A model generated the notes under the pieces. That model made no database searches, was not told the DNA's origin, and was given only the letters and a program-made list of their open reading frames with translations. Positions 1 through 12,969 of a stretch of 46,421 bases of DNA are shown piece by piece. Source of the DNA: Pelargonium tetragonum (taxonomy: Eukaryota; Streptophyta; Magnoliopsida; Geraniales; Geraniaceae); assembly GCA_036897445.1 (NCBI GenBank), contig JAYMTL010000152.1, positions 1 through 46,421 of the forward strand. The letters run 5' to 3'. Position 1 is the first letter of the stretch; each line of letters begins with the position of its first letter. A program made the position numbers and the translations under genes.

Positions 1-3000
1 AGATCTCCACCTTATGTCTTTATCGTTAATGAGTAAACAAACTTAATAGGAAGATGAAAGAATGTTACCGACTGCAGCGATAGCGGAGGAAGTTAGAGTC
101 TTAGTAATGGAATAGAGGATGAGACAGCGTAACCAACTCATGAACTCAAATTTGTTGCTTTAGATTCTTTCTTTCAGAACCTTTCCTTTTTTGAGCTAGG
201 TTCTTTGCTTTCTTTGATTTTACTTAGCTTAGGGGAATGCTTTTTTGAATTATAGAATACTCTATAGGTAGGCCCCCTACATAAAAAGATAGATTTACCT
301 CCACTTTGTGGGGGCTGCAGGCTCTTAGATTCTCTCGGGTTTACCCGGGTTTTTTCAAGTCTTCCAGTCAAGCAAGACGAGCACTCAAAGCTTCGGATAC
401 GGATAGTTCAAAATCCCTTGAATTTGAATCTTTTTGTGAAAGAAGCGCCCCAATGAGTAGTGTTATATTTAGGAGTACTATCATTCTAAGCAAAGATTCT
501 TTTTTATAGCCCGGGGTACCCCCGCGTGTACATTATATAAATTTGAACAAGAAATTTTAGATGAGACTGGATTCCTTGCGTTTAGATTCAAAAGGGTTCT
601 GCTATTTTTAAGGTAGACCTATCTTTATTGGATAGAATTCACTTTGACAATTATCCAGTTTAGGATCTCCTTTTTAAGGTATTCTATGGTATTTTGCCCT
701 ATCCGATACAGCAGGAGTCCTACTATAGTAGCTAAAACAAGAAAAGAGAAAGGGGGTTTGACTTAACATTGGAAATCCCTATACTGAAAGGAATCCTTAT
801 ACCCATACTAAACTAAAGACTAAAGGAGGAATCTTCCTTCTTACTATAAGTCAAAATGAAATTCACGTATACCTTACAATGAGTCATTAACATTAACTAA
901 AGTGAGCAATTTGGTAAGAAAGAACTTAGTCTTGCGCTTATAAAAGGGCACTTGCCGGAGAAGTTTTGGGTTAGAAGAGCATTCCTTTTCTGGGTATTCT
1001 GAGGGAAGTGTTTTTTTTTACAAATAAAGACAAAGTAAGGTGAAAGTTTGCTTTTTGTTGTTATTGGTCTGACTTCCTTATGTTTTGTGTTGCCAGTCCC
1101 AAGCAATTCTAATAAAATTTACAAGTAGGGAAGTATACTAAATAGAAAAGAAAAGGGTTGGGAGGTTCTAAGAATTAAAGAACATTTTCTCAAATTCAAT
1201 AATGCATAGGTTTTTTTATAATATAACAAGAGAAATTTGGAAAAAGAGAAAGAAGTTATGCTCTACAATTGAGTCGGGGTTTGCATTTGAAAGGAAGTAG
1301 TAAGAAGTTGAGTTTAGGTACTGATAAGACTAATAGGATAAAGAGACAAGACCTGTAAAGTTTGAGTTATTAAGGAAGAAAAAGGAAAGTCTAAACTTGG
1401 TTGATAAGGCATTTCCCAGGAGTTTTCCTGGATCTGAGTTCTACCTTAAAAGCCTAGCTAGGTTTTGAAAGGGAAAAAGTCCTTAGTTATGAAGGTAATA
1501 TTAAGTATAGCTCTGGCCTTGCTTTCTACTAACCTTATATAGGTGGAATACCCACTCTGTAGCCAAAGCAAGAAAACAAGAGATTTCACTTCAAATTAGA
1601 GCTAGAATACCCGGATTTCAGGTAAACCCAAACATAGGAAGCTAAAAATCTTATACTCTATAACACTGAGCAAAGAACTTTGACTTTTTAATTACAAGTT
1701 TTGACTCAATGGACTAAAATAAGAGGAAAGATAATCTAAATAGGGTTTTGAAGTTTTTTTTACTGCTATTATTCAAACAAAGCCTAAGAATTCCTTTTTC
1801 AATGAACCCGCTTGAATTGCCATCAATTTCTTAGAATTCTTGTTACCTTTCATGTCAGTTTCTATACTTGCTTTACAAGATTTGCTAATCTTCCTCTTAT
1901 CTAAGTGAATTCCCTTAGACTATAAGACTGAACTATAACAATTCATTCAATTAGAAAGTTTTCTATCCTAAACTGAAAAAGTCTAAAGCTATACAGGAAA
2001 AAGGACTGACCTCAAGCTAAGAAAAGAAGTCCAGAACTCTCGAGTCAAACTTGTATCCTGTAAAAGCTAAAATAAAGTTAGAAGCAATATCAATTCAAGC
2101 AATAAGTGTTCTATAATTCCTTGCGGTAAAACACTTAGCAGTCTATCTTGCGAGTTCCTACTCTCTCTTAGTCCTTATTCATTTCATTTCCTATCTACTA
2201 AGAAATTTACATTATAAAGAAAGAAGTACTATATAGTAGTCATCAAGAAAGATTTTCTAGAAAGACTCAATAAGGAATAAAAATTCAACAGAATCTTAAA
2301 AGCAAAAGCATGACATCAATTCCATTTGTTAAAACAGATACTGGAATAATGGAAAGGATACTCACGTAGTAAAGAGGTTCACTCTTTTTTAAGGATAAAG
2401 ACCTCTGGCTCTTTATAGCTTCTCGAAAGGAAGATAGAAACCCTCATACTATATACAGGAATCTTTCTACCCAACTCTGTGAAGGAGGTTAACGCTTAAA
2501 GAATCTTATTTAGTAAATAAACCTTACATTATATGAATAAGAAAAAAAAGACTTTCAAGTTCTACTCTATTCCTTAAAAATCTTAACTAGGAACTTGATA
2601 CCAAAAGAAATAGAAAGAAAGGGAAGCAAAATGCAAGCTTGTTCTGAAACTTCCTTTACTAAGAAAATTCCTATCTTGGAAACTTTCGTAACATAAAAAA
2701 GGGCATTCGCTTGAACTTAATCTATCTATTTCCAAAGCGCGAGCACTAAAAGCAAATAAATCAATACACAACCTAATTATCCAAAAATCCTTAAAATCTT
2801 AAGCTTAGAACCGAAAACAGGCTCTAATATAAAATACAAAAGTCAAATGACTTCAGCTTATAAACTAACTCTTTATTATATTCCCTAAAAATGAACTATC
2901 TAGAACCTAAATTCAAGAATGAACTCATCTATAATTATTGAAACCAAAAAACCCCAAATACCTAAACTTTAAGACGGGTTCTTTTGAAGCCTTTAGACTC

Positions 3001-6000
3001 ATGACTTACTTAACATACTCGTGGATAAAGAAATCCCCAAAAAAGACTTTGATTTTAAGAAAGACAAAGAAAGAATTCCATCTAGATATAGAGATTTTTT
3101 TTAGTTCCGAAGACTTTGTAAGCTGTACAACCCAATGCAGTATTTCCCCTACTTTGATTATAGAGACTTTTGAGCTGAGCCCTTAACATAGTTTTCTAAT
3201 TTCTAATATTTACATTTTACCTATAAATTCTAAACTCTGATTTAAGTTAGCGATTTTCTTTTTGCTATTAACATTGGTTCCATTTACACTATTTAGTAGC
3301 AAGCCTGTTTCCAGCAAGGGAATTCCCTTCTTAGCTAGGGATTTACCTCAAGAAGGAATTCACTGGTTTATGTTATCCACATTCAATACACTTAATCGGA
3401 ATATCTTGAACTTGCTGTTTTATCCCAATATCATTCTAATAAAAAGACTGGAACTTTTTAAGTAAGGATTCTAGTGACACCCGAAATCCCATTAGAACAA
3501 TGAAATCCTATTCTTGCTTGACGAATACATTTAATATAATAAAATAAGTTGCAAAAGAAGATCTCAGTCCTAAGGAAATCCTTTTATATTATCCACGGAT
3601 CAGGTTACTTATTTATCAGGATCCTCTAAGATAAGAATCCTAAAAAGCAAATCAATGTTATCCAGCTATACACAATGAAAAGCTTTCTAGCACAAGGCAC
3701 AAGATATAAGGAATTCATTTACTCCTTATTCTTTAAGAAAATTTAGGAATGTCAAGAATTAGCTCAAGTCAAAGCCAAGAACTACAGCTAGAAGCTAAAC
3801 CTGATATACCATTAGAAAAGTCAGGAATTTCAGCAACAGGTTTCGGTTTCAATAAGCTGCTGAAGAATGAATAACCTCTTACAAAAATATGGGTCCAACA
3901 TAAACATAAAAACTTCAAATTTGAATCTAAAAAAAACTAAGAAAACCCTGACCTTAAATGCCCCTTCTCGTCTTAAATACCTTTCATAAACAGACCCAGA
4001 CTTTCCCTATTTATTGAGCTTAAACCTTCTAATAGATTGAAATTACCAGGAAACCACTAGAAAGCTCCTAAGTAGACAACCTAGCAATAAAAAATTCCAG
4101 GATCGAGGATAAAGAAAATCTCATTATTTTAATTAGAGTTTTCACTAAAAAAAAGAAGCTCGAAAAACCTGAAAACGGAAGACTTTGAAAAGAAGGTAGA
4201 TCCAGAACTGACATAAGAAAGATCTACCAGACCTGAAATTACTCATATTCAGAAAATCCTGGTTCTTAAGCTTACTAACTATACCTGTTTAGGAGCTATA
4301 CCTTATACATTACAATACCCAAAACCATACTTGACCTATGCTCTGCAGGACTTACAAATGTAAAGTCTTGATCTTACTCAGCTCAGAACCTTCCTCAGAG
4401 CTAGAATCAGACCCTCGAAAATCCGTTTTATTAGGACTCGTTCTTCCTTGGTTTATAGGAGTCTTTGCAGACCTGCCTTCTTGATAGCTGTATACTTGTA
4501 TTCCCTGTCCTGTTGTATCCTAATTAGTGTCATATCATATAGAGATAGAGTCTTCTTTTTATGTATTAGTTGTTTAAGGCAAGATTTATCTTGTGCTATG
4601 CGTTTATCGGAGAGTGGAAACTTAGGGAGATTCTTGAGTACATCTATAGTAAAAAGAAGTTGAATCCGGATATAAGTGGACATAGAGCACCTCTTTTAGA
4701 AAAAGAAGCCGATATTTGAGTGGGCTTTACTTACAAATTGAAAGAAGTTCAGTCTTCTACGTTCGAGGGTTATAATATATATAAAAACTGCTAGCTTTTG
4801 CTTAAGAATTAATAGATAATTACGGTCATGAAATCCTAGTAAAAAGCACAAGAGGCCTTTTCCTTTTTTTGGAAAGCTCCTATTTTTATGAAGAAGCACT
4901 GGGTTACAAAAATTTAGAAAAACCTTAGTAAGACTTTACTCTTGAGTTACTGAAGGCTCTTTGTACTTCTCGTAGTAGTTTCATTAAGGCCTTTTCACTG
5001 AGTTTAAGAGACTGAAGACTAGGGTTAGTTTAGGGGTCCGCGGAATTTTTCTTTTTTAAGTTTAAGATAGAATAATTTAAGGGGCGGTTGGATTTTGCTA
5101 GAAAGGGGACGCTTTCCAGTAAAATTTAGTGCAGTGCTTTTCCTTTTAGTCTGGTAACTTGGAACCCCTACAAACTTATTTTAATATATAATATAATTCA
5201 ATTACATTTCAAAATGTCAAGATTAGTGAATTCCTGCCTATTTTTCGAAAAGTACAACTTCAACCCCCGACGTAAGCTTTCTTTACTAAACTAAAAAAAT
5301 CCCTAGTTAAATATTTCAAACTCCCTTTTGCACCTCGAGTAGCTAAAGCATATACTTTCTATTTATACGCCTACACTCAACTTGTAATTTCATGCAATTT
5401 TCATCGGCGCTTCCTTTTATCTTTTATACTATACAGAGAGGTGGTCTCTAACCCATTTTGAAGAAGTCTTGGAAAGACTTACTAAATTAAGGGGGCTTTC
5501 CGTACCTCTTACCCAAGGAAGATCCAAAATTTTTACTCAACTTTTTAATAGATACATTATTAGAAAACCTTAAAAAATCAAACTCCTTGAACAAGTCCTT
5601 TTTGACGGCAGTCTCAGGATGTGGAATAAGTTTATAAACTTAGATTTATCTATACACGGATATAGGCAAAAGTGAATACTGCGGAAAGGTAAAAGCACTG
5701 ACAAGGTGTTCAAAATTATGAGTAAAGACCTCTTTCCTACCTTAATCTCTAGTGTTTTCTCTATTTTATTTTGGAACCCTTTTCCTTAGAAAGAATCCTG
5801 AATTCTCAGGAACTAATTAAGCATGCTGTGGACAAAACCCCAGCGGAACCCTGACTTTTTAGTGGCAAAGCCCCTTGGTAATACAATTCCTTTAAGTTTG
5901 CTCCTTAAAAAATTTTTGACTTAGTCTTGCTTTAAGCCTAAAGGGACTCTTATACTCTTTTCGCGTTTGGTATTTTACATGCTCCATATCGGAAAACTTG

Positions 6001-8284
6001 CGACTTTAACTTATACAACAAGGCTAAAAAAATCTTTTTTTAGCTTTAGGAAGCTTTTTCTAGAGCAATCCGGAAGTACTTTGTATCGAGGCGAGGTTAA
6101 TGCTTTTCAACTTGCATCCTTTTGGTAAGGGTTCTTTTTTGCTATAACCAAAATAAGGAACTCAAAAGGGTACTACTATCATACCGACGATAAAGGTATA
6201 AACTCCTTGATCAGAAATAAAAAAGGTGAAGTCTTATGGAGCGCGTCCCACAAGGCAAAAAGAAACGAATTGAAGCTACTCTTAAAAAAAGGGCCCAGAA
6301 AAACTCCTGAGGTCAAACTTAACCTATTTGTTCCTGAAAAGAATTTTACCCAGTACACTTGTCAGCACCCTCTTGTTATGGTTATTACGAGTGCTTTATA
6401 AAAAGGTTCTTTTACCTACCTCTAATTAGATTATAAGACACTTTAAAAAAACTTGAGTTCTTAGAAAACTGCCAACGTGTAGTATAACTATCTCAGAACA
6501 ATAAAAATTTAGAAAGTATACCAGGTATAATCCTTAGTCGATTACAGAACTGCAGACAGTTAAAGCACCTGGGGATAACAAGATTTCAAGGGCAGCCCGG
6601 AAAAATATGCGTTTGTTTCAAGTATCCTTGGAGAATCCCGTAAAAAACGTTTCTTATTTTCCTCAAAGTTTAAGCTTAGTATCCCAAGGGAATTTAGAAG
6701 AGTAAGTAACGGATTTTTGCAGGTAAGGTACCTAAACACGGAGCAAAATCTTGGCAAACATTGCACTTTGAACCCTTCATTTTAACCAAAACGCTTTTTA
6801 GGGAACTGCACTGTAAATAAATAGAGGCGCGTGAAAGAGCGTAAACCTTAGGATTGCACAAAATTCTTTTTTTATCCAGTTGGAGGAAAGAAAAAGATAT
6901 TATAAGGCGTTTTTTTGTTATGTAAACGGCTTCTCGCTTGCAGTAAGGTCCTTTATCGACCCTGAAATTGAGATAGAGCATTAAAGTAAGGGGTCTGACC
7001 CCCGTTAGTAAAACTAAATAAAAAAGTAGATCTTAAGTGTTTCAAACTATAAATAAAGTAGCGTCCCAGAAAGAAAAAATCTAATTCTAATGATCCTTAT
7101 ACGATCTGGTAAAAATCCCGAGAACCCTTTGTACAAAGTCGCTTGACTAAGCCTTTTTTATTACTCTATAAGAACTAAGGAAACTCTATTCTTTTCAAGA
7201 TAACCGGAAATCTCACAAGTAAACCCTTAGAAAGATTCGGCGTATAGCAAATAAAGGCTTTTATAAGACCCCAACTTAGTAGAATTCCCCAAATTCCAGA
7301 ATTAGACAGTACTTGGATTGCTAAATAACTAACATGAAAATGAAAGGCACCCCAAAAAGGAGTACTTAGAGCAAGGAGATTCTATAACAAGGGCAAGCCC
7401 CAAGACTTTTTTATCCGGGATCAAACCCCTCGGTAAACAGGAAACCCCTTATATCCAAAGACACTGAATTAAGTAACTTCGCAAGTTGAATTACAAAACC
7501 TTAATCCTTTGAGCCACGTATTGAAACTTATTTCAATTTGATGATACTAATATAAAAAAGTAATTTAGACTTAATTAAGGAGGTGGTGTAAGAAAACTGC
7601 GGGAGTAGAAACTCGTAGGGTAAAGCGAAAAATCCACTTATATTTATATATTAGATAGGGGTTCTCTATTTTACACTTCTCCTCTTTTTTGAACTTAGAC
7701 CCTGTTACTCTCGTAAAAGTCTAATTATGACAGGATTTTTTCCGATGTAATTTATAAGTGGGTACTATATTCCTATCTTTTTCAAGTCCGGGATTCCTTA
7801 CACTATAAGCACTCAGGTATATGAATTTCAACTTCTTTCTTAAGTTTTACGTACTGTAGTAGCAGCCGGGTTTTTAGCGATTTTCCTTTTTTCATAAACC
7901 CCGTGAAATTCCCCTTTTTGTTTTTGGCTCCGGAGTCGTATTACTTACTGTACCTACAACAAGGTAGTACTAACCGTGTGTCAATTTAAAAAATTTGTAC
8001 TGAAAAAAACTTCATATTAAAAAGTTCTTTTGATTTGAGTAATTGAAGGGGCTCCCCTTAGGTTCCAGTTTCTTTTGTTGAACCCTCAAAGAAGTGGAAG
8101 TAACTTGTCAAGGGGAGGGAGGAGAGGATTCTTTCTTTAGAAGAATTACTATAACTAGAACTGGGGGTTTCGTGTTAAAGCGGTTTTATTTTATAGGAAT
8201 TTCTTAGACTTTTCTTACTTTTTCTAAAACTGAAAGATCTTTCTATAGCTAGACAAGATTTTTCTTGTTTTCACCATAGCCAGG
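1..8284. other. Gene-free stretch, no recognisable feature
   Basis: I see no gene, RNA gene or strong repeat here. Open frames are all under about 100 codons, mostly begin at TTG or GTG, and show no family motif or run of membrane segments. The sequence is A+T rich with many short words of the GGAA/TTCC and CTTAG type, as in the rest of the window. The first 150 bases are somewhat more purine-rich than what follows. This is as expected for intergenic DNA of an expanded plant mitochondrial genome, which is an inference from the absence of signals. Confidence 0.6.
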
Positions 8285-8960
8285 ATACTTTTTTAGAATT
8301 AGAGTGCTCGGAAACTAAATACCTTACGGATTGAGAGCTGTACCCTATTTAGATTCTCTTATTCTTGGGGACTTGAAAGCCTAAACTCAGTATCCCTGAA
8401 TTCCACATTTCCTTAAAGATACCCGGCCCCAAAAATGCTAATTGAAAATATCGAGACTTGATAAACCCTTCGACTTGACCCACCCATCACTCACTTTAGA
8501 ATGAGAGCTCCTCTTTAACCGGAACCTAGAAGTAGAGTAACTCCAAATTCTAATAAAAATCCCAAAGCATTCTATAGTATAGATAAAAGAAAGAAATCCA
8601 TCTATTTTGACTTTACAAAAAGAACTTCCTTACTTAATTACAAGAAACTGACTAAACCCCTTTTGACTTTCAAATTCCGACTGCGGTCAAAGTTCTCGGA
8701 CCCCTTTTTTAGGATCGGTTTCAAATGACACAAAAGGAGACCCCTATATCTATCTAAAATGAATAAAAAGTGTCTTAAACGAAGTGAGGTAGTTTCATGT
8801 TATATAGTGAAATGCCTATTTATGGATACTTTCAACACACGAGTTTGTTTTACTATTTTTTTATTACTTACTTTTGCTTTCTCACTTTTTCTTTCATTAA
8901 GGAGCACTTTACAGAACAGACTCAGTAAGAAATTCCCTGTAAACTTTCTAAAGCCCTGAC
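8285..8960. repeat. Diverged segmental repeat P1, copy a
   Basis: This block is collinear with 16,597-17,060. Shared anchors in the same order are GAGCTGT-CCC (about 8,335), CCTAAACT-AGTA (8,380), GCTAATTGAAAAT (8,437-8,449, identical in both) and GACTCAGTAAGAAATTCCC (8,919-8,937, identical in both). The interval between the last two anchors is about 480 bases here and 240 in the partner, so large indels have accumulated. A sub-word at 8,521-8,544 also resembles 21,846-21,869 and 26,531-26,554. A 66-codon ATG frame at 8,759-8,959 lies inside; it has a hydrophobic middle but no counterpart in the other copy, so I do not treat it as a gene. Confidence 0.6.
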
Positions 8961-9235
8961 TTTGATATCCCGTAACTTTTTTGATAGGCTCCCCATACTA
9001 TGGAGCTCTGCCCACTCTTCCCCCTTAGTACTTCCAAAGAGGAGTCTCCCTACTAACCCGGGTTACCTACCCTAAAGACTTGCACCCCCTATTCTATTAG
9101 TCTAGTCCTGTTAGTTAGGCCTATACTGCCCTTTGCTCTTCCTTCTCCTATTAGTTAAGCATAGTTATGCCTGTTGCTTCCCTTTGCTCTAGCTGCCTAG
9201 TAACAGAGAGACTCCTATACTTCTAAGGTTCGTAT
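8961..9235. other. Pyrimidine-rich stretch, no gene
   Basis: The plus strand is rich in C and T, with many short CCT, CTAC and TTAG words. It resembles the stretches at 10,850-11,110, 15,890-16,050 and 18,420-18,560 in composition and in words such as TAGTTA and GCCTGTTGCTTCCC. No open frame or known motif is visible. It probably belongs to the same old repeat family as the hairpin repeat that follows, but alignment is too weak to set borders by eye. Confidence 0.35.
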
Positions 9236-9345
9236 CCTCTCAATCGATAAAGGCATAACCCAAAGAGGAAATATACCTCTCATAAACATTAAAAACAAAA
9301 AACAATACAATAAAGGTCTATTTGTCATAGCTACAAAAGCTACCA
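9236..9345 (+). repeat. Hairpin-bearing repeat, copy 1
   Basis: This copy has a hairpin (AGAGG 9,264-9,268 pairing with CCTCT 9,276-9,280, 7-base loop) followed by an A-rich spacer, ACAAAAAACAATAC, and then TCATAGCTAC near 9,330. The same order, hairpin then CATAA/TATGAA then AACAA...CAATAC then AGCTAC, is found at 11,400-11,515 and 18,325-18,425. The stem sequence differs from theirs, yet a stem lies in the same place. This is the weakest of the three copies. Confidence 0.4.
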
Positions 9346-10907
9346 CCAGCTTACCTGGTTACCCCATTTCCTAGTCTAGTGCCACATTACTTACTAAAGA
9401 GGTTCTTCTCAATTTGAAAATATTATAACAGGGCCAAACTTTCTGAATTTTTCTTACGCGCCTTAACACCTAAAAATCTTTATTCAAGGTTTCCTGTCAA
9501 ACTTTATATTCTTATATTTTAGACTAAGCAACTAGCATAGGATTTTTTTCTTAGTGGGTGAGAAAGTAACTAATGAATCTTAGGCGGAAAAACTTTTCAC
9601 AAAGCAAGCAGCTATAATGAGAATTTCATATAATGAAATAAAAATGCACTAAGGGAATACGGGATAACTAAATGAGTCTAAGAAAGAAATAGAGCTGAAA
9701 CTTCTCAAAAAAGCAATTCCTTGTACTTGACTTTCTGTGAAAGAGAAGGGCGAATCCGTCGCTTTAAAGTTAAAGGGTATCAAAAAAGCAAGTTATCTAA
9801 TTACTAAAATTCTGTTTTTTACCCATGGGGAAGTTTTCCACTACAAAAAAAAGCCGGCCTATCTATATATATATATTCAAGGGGATTCAGTACCCTTTTA
9901 TCTAAACCCAAAACTATTTATATATAGCTCTAATAAGGAAGCCCCCTTGCGAGAACCCTATTATATAAGTTAAGCCTAATTAAGTTTCTATTAAACTCTA
10001 ATGAAATTCTATACTTGATCAAGTCTTTTCCAAGCGCATCTTACAAATCTACCAAGTAAGCCCGTGGAGTTACTTTTTTTACTAAAAAGTCAGGAGAATA
10101 TTTACCGGTAAAAACTAAAAGCTCAAAAATCTATAGGCAAACTTTCGTAGAGGAAGAACCCGAGATTCTAAATATTCTGAACCGGACTTATATCTTGATT
10201 GAGAGAAAGCAACCTGATGACAAGAAAAAAAGAGAGGCTCGCTCTGAACTATGGCTGGAAGGACTTTAATATAACAGATTCTTTTGAATTTTGGGGGAAT
10301 ACCCTTAACTTTACTTACCTAAAAAAGAATTTTTATTTAAAAGTTTCAAACCCTAGTACGTAGGATCCAACATAAGCGTTCATTAGGCAGTTTTAGCGTT
10401 AGAGAAAATCCAAAGAGCTTCACTTGGGGTTGAAGGTATTATCCTATTACAGTCAATTCTTTTTATTATTATCTTTTGCGCACTTTGTGTGCCATCCATA
10501 TTGTATGTCATGGCCATAGGTACTTGAGACTTTTTTATATCCTTGGAAATAGCATTTACGTAGCTCCCTTTTCTTAAACTTACGGTTGTAGTGGCTTTCT
10601 AAAAGAAAGAGATTTTTCTAAACTTTCACGTTGGGGAATTCATTCTATAATTGAAATTGACTATACTATATACAATCCATATTAGAATAACAAGAAATAG
10701 GAAGACTAATGCAACTAGAAAAACTAAGAGACACTTTAAGAACTACTATAACTCAAGTAACCACAACGCAACGGGAATTCCTATCTTACCTACCTACAGA
10801 AGGTCCCCGATTAGGCGTCTATCCATTGCGTACCTGCTAGCTTGACCTTTACTTCACGGGGTTGGTCTACCTCTCTTGCCCCCTTCCTCTTCCTACTACT
10901 AAGACAG
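9346..10907. other. Gene-free stretch
   Basis: No gene is visible. A short TA microsatellite lies at about 9,860-9,878. Open frames at 9,737-9,973 (starting GTG) and 10,651-10,845 (starting TTG) show no recognisable family and have low-complexity, lysine- or threonine-rich translations typical of chance frames in this base composition. Confidence 0.55.
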
Positions 10908-11225
10908 AATATATAAAGTACAGAGCCTAGGGAAGATAATACAAAGAATAAAGAATCCAAGTCAATGAAAACAAATAAGAAAGAAAAGAGTATAATAAAT
11001 CCGAAGAATAAGAAGTCAAAGAACTTAGGTCTATTGCTGCCTCCCCTGTATCCTAGTGACCTGGTATAGCTACGTCTCTTACTCTTTCTTTTGCTATGGT
11101 GTCTCCTAATGCTCCTGCTACTACTGAGTGTCTAGTACAGATCTCTAATACAAAAGTACAGAATCTAGCCCAAGCTAAGAAGTCAATTAAAAGAAAGAAT
11201 ACAAAGTCAACAAGTAAGAGTAAGA
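10908..11225. repeat. Internal degenerate direct repeat, with inverted relative at 29,575-29,650
   Basis: Two related stretches lie about 235 bases apart: around 10,910 (AAAGTACAGAGCCTAGGG, then AAGATAATACAAAGAATA) and around 11,150 (AAAGTACAGAATCTAGCCC, then AAGAAGTCAA and GAATACAAAGTCAA). The second contains AGTACAGAATCTAG (11,155-11,168), whose exact reverse complement occurs at 29,629-29,642 in a block with further weak similarity. Overlapping open frames of about 80-90 codons on both strands here are accidental products of the repeat. Confidence 0.4.
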
Positions 11226-11399
11226 AGGAAGAATGTTGCTGGTGCTCTATCTCTCTCTTGTGCCCTCTATGCGCTATTATATACACTACCCTCCTAAACA
11301 TGAAGGTTGTACTACTACTCATACTAGGTCTCTACCCTCCATACTAAGAAACTACATATGGTAGAGGAAGACATCTACTAACAAAAGAAACGAATACAA

Positions 11400-11515
11400 T
11401 AGAAAGGGCTTCGCACCTTAGAACCCTTTACCTATGAAGGTAAGCTTATATGAATAACAAACAACAATACTCTATATCTACTTAATTAGACTTCTTTCTC
11501 ATAGCTATCGTCTAG
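11400..11515 (+). repeat. Hairpin-bearing repeat, copy 2
   Basis: Two adjacent hairpins are visible: AAAGGG (11,403-11,408) with CCCTTT (11,424-11,429), and TACCT (11,429-11,433) with AGGTA (11,438-11,442), loop ATGA. They are followed by AAGCTTATATGAATAACAAA and CAACAATAC, then TCATAGCTAT near 11,500. The word GGGCTTCGCACC inside the first loop and GGTAAGCTT after the second are shared with 18,325-18,425 (GGGCTTTCGCACC, GGTAAGCTT). Paired stems are kept in both copies although loops and flanks have diverged. The function is unknown. Confidence 0.6.
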
Positions 11516-12197
11516 TAGACTATCCTACTGCTAATCCTAATACAGAACTAAAACAAAGGAATCTAAAACATGAAAGAAGAAAATTAAGAAATGCATAGTC
11601 TTTTTTTCGACTTGAACCAGGGGCCCCTAGTCTAAAAAGTTTTGATTGAACAATTAAGAAAGCTCTATTCCAGGGCTAAGAACTCTCCTTTTCAAGAGTA
11701 TAATCTCTCTTTTGATTCAAAATCTCGTCTATATAAGCGACTCTTTGTTAACTCCCTATTTGAGAAGAGTTTGATACATTTTACATTTTTTATATTCATT
11801 TTCCGCGTAGGGCGATACTTCTTTTTCTGGAATTTGGGTCTGGATTCTAAAGCTAAAATAGACTTTTATAGGTTTCTCATATAGAGCGAGCGTGCTTTTT
11901 CAAAAACTGGATACAAATTCTACTGCTTCGGGGTTAGGGCTTGACCGCAGTCGAATTCTGAACATTCAAATTTTTAGGTTTCCCTCTGTAACTACTGAGT
12001 TTGAGATTTGTTTTTATCAAAAAATGTAGGTAAGATTTATCTTTCGACAAAAGTGCTACTCTTTTTCTATACCAACTTAAAAAAAGGTAGGGGATTCTCT
12101 ACTTGACTCGCGCGCGGTTTATTATATATAGTATATATAGGGAGACACTTTTGAAAAAAGAAAAAGGGCCTTTCCGAGTGCTAAAAGAAAAGCTAAT
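11516..12197. other. Gene-free stretch upstream of the nad6 unit
   Basis: No gene is seen. An open frame at 11,642-11,884 (starting TTG, 80 codons) has a hydrophobic aromatic-rich part but no recognised family. An AT-rich, partly self-complementary tract (TATATATAGTATATATAG) lies at about 12,122-12,140. At about 12,165 the word AAAGGGCCTTTCCGAGTGCT resembles the first part of the hairpin repeat (AAAGGGCTTTCGCACC), which may be a stray partial copy. Confidence 0.45.
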
Positions 12198-12212
12198 CTA
12201 TATAAGAGCAAG
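12198..12212 (+). promoter_or_regulatory. Possible mitochondrial promoter upstream of nad6
   Basis: The motif CTATATAAGAGCAAG resembles the plant mitochondrial consensus built on a YRTA core followed by AAGAG/AAGTG, within an AT-rich region. It lies on the coding strand about 130 bases before the first tRNA-like element and about 900 bases before the conserved start of nad6. Such motifs occur often by chance at this base composition, so the call is tentative. Confidence 0.2.
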
Positions 12213-12326
12213 AGTTGCAAATCAGAAGGTTCTGAAAGAAAGAATCGCTTAGTTAGATAGAATGAATTGGAATCTTTCTATATCTCATCCGTCTATTCGT
12301 TTTCGCTAAGCTCTTTGTTAGATTGT

Positions 12327-12400
12327 TTAGAGAGGAGATGGGAGGTTAGAGCACCCTGTCATTCGAGGCAGTGCACGTGGGTTCAAATCACGAGCCCTCA
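12327..12400 (+). other. tRNA-like element (t-element) in the nad6 leader, first
   Basis: The stretch has a D-arm word GGTTAGAGC (12,344-12,352) and a T-loop word GGTTCAAATC (12,380-12,389), 30 bases apart counted from the end of GAGC to TTC, which is close to true tRNA geometry. CGTG (12,376-12,379) pairs with CACG (12,389-12,392). The middle reads CCTGTCATTCGAGG, with a 3-bp stem and a GTC triplet recalling tRNA-Asp. I cannot form a proper acceptor stem or a full anticodon stem, so this is not a working tRNA gene. In plant mitochondria, tRNA-like t-elements next to mRNAs guide RNase P/RNase Z cleavage; that role is inferred here from position. Confidence 0.35.
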
Positions 12401-12969
12401 AAAGTCAAGCATGAAAGAACTTATATAGATAGAAATCCTGTCTTCCTATTTTTCTTGTTTCTATTTGTTTCGTTTCTTTCTTTTCTAATCTAAACTAAAC
12501 GGTAGAACGAAATTTCTTAGATAATGAATGATTAGAATCACTTATATGAAGAAAGAATGTATCCCTTACTCTAAGAAGAAGTCCGTGACTAATTTCTATC
12601 TCCTTCTTGTTTTGTTTCTTTCAGAACCTCTGATTCTGATTCTAGAAATTTCCATACACTTTCCTAGCTACTTGAGGAACTTCTTGCTTAGAGAAAGTGG
12701 ACTGGAATGTACCATCTTTCTCAATCCTAGAGGAAAACTCTTCTAATGGATAGACTGTTCTGCTCAACATAATGGATACCAATTCGAATTATGACTCAAT
12801 TGAGAAAGATAGCAATTTCTCTTTTGAACCCTTCTTTGAAAGGAATGAAAAGAAAGAATCACTGAGATTTTATGATTTTGTTCTAAAATGATCTAGTTTC
12901 TCTGTCTCTACTTTCTAGATTCATTTCTTTCTTTCAGTGAATTCCTATAGAATCATTGCTTTTCTTGTC
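12401..12969 (+). other. nad6 leader region
   Basis: This is about 570 bases between two tRNA-like elements, rich in CTTTCTTTC and GAAAGAAAG words. It holds one ATG frame at 12,528-12,746 (72 codons) with a predicted hydrophobic stretch (LLLVLFLSEPLILILEI). I do not recognise it and it could be chance. rps4, which precedes nad6 in some angiosperm mitochondrial genomes, is not visible here. Confidence 0.35.

Noticed and set aside
11053-11347. Overlapping frames of 83-89 codons on both strands
   Set aside because: They come from the repeat composition of 10.9-11.3 kb; neither product has a family resemblance.
12528-12746. 72-codon ATG frame in the nad6 leader as a possible gene
   Set aside because: It has one hydrophobic run only and no resemblance to rps4 or another mitochondrial protein; more likely leader sequence.
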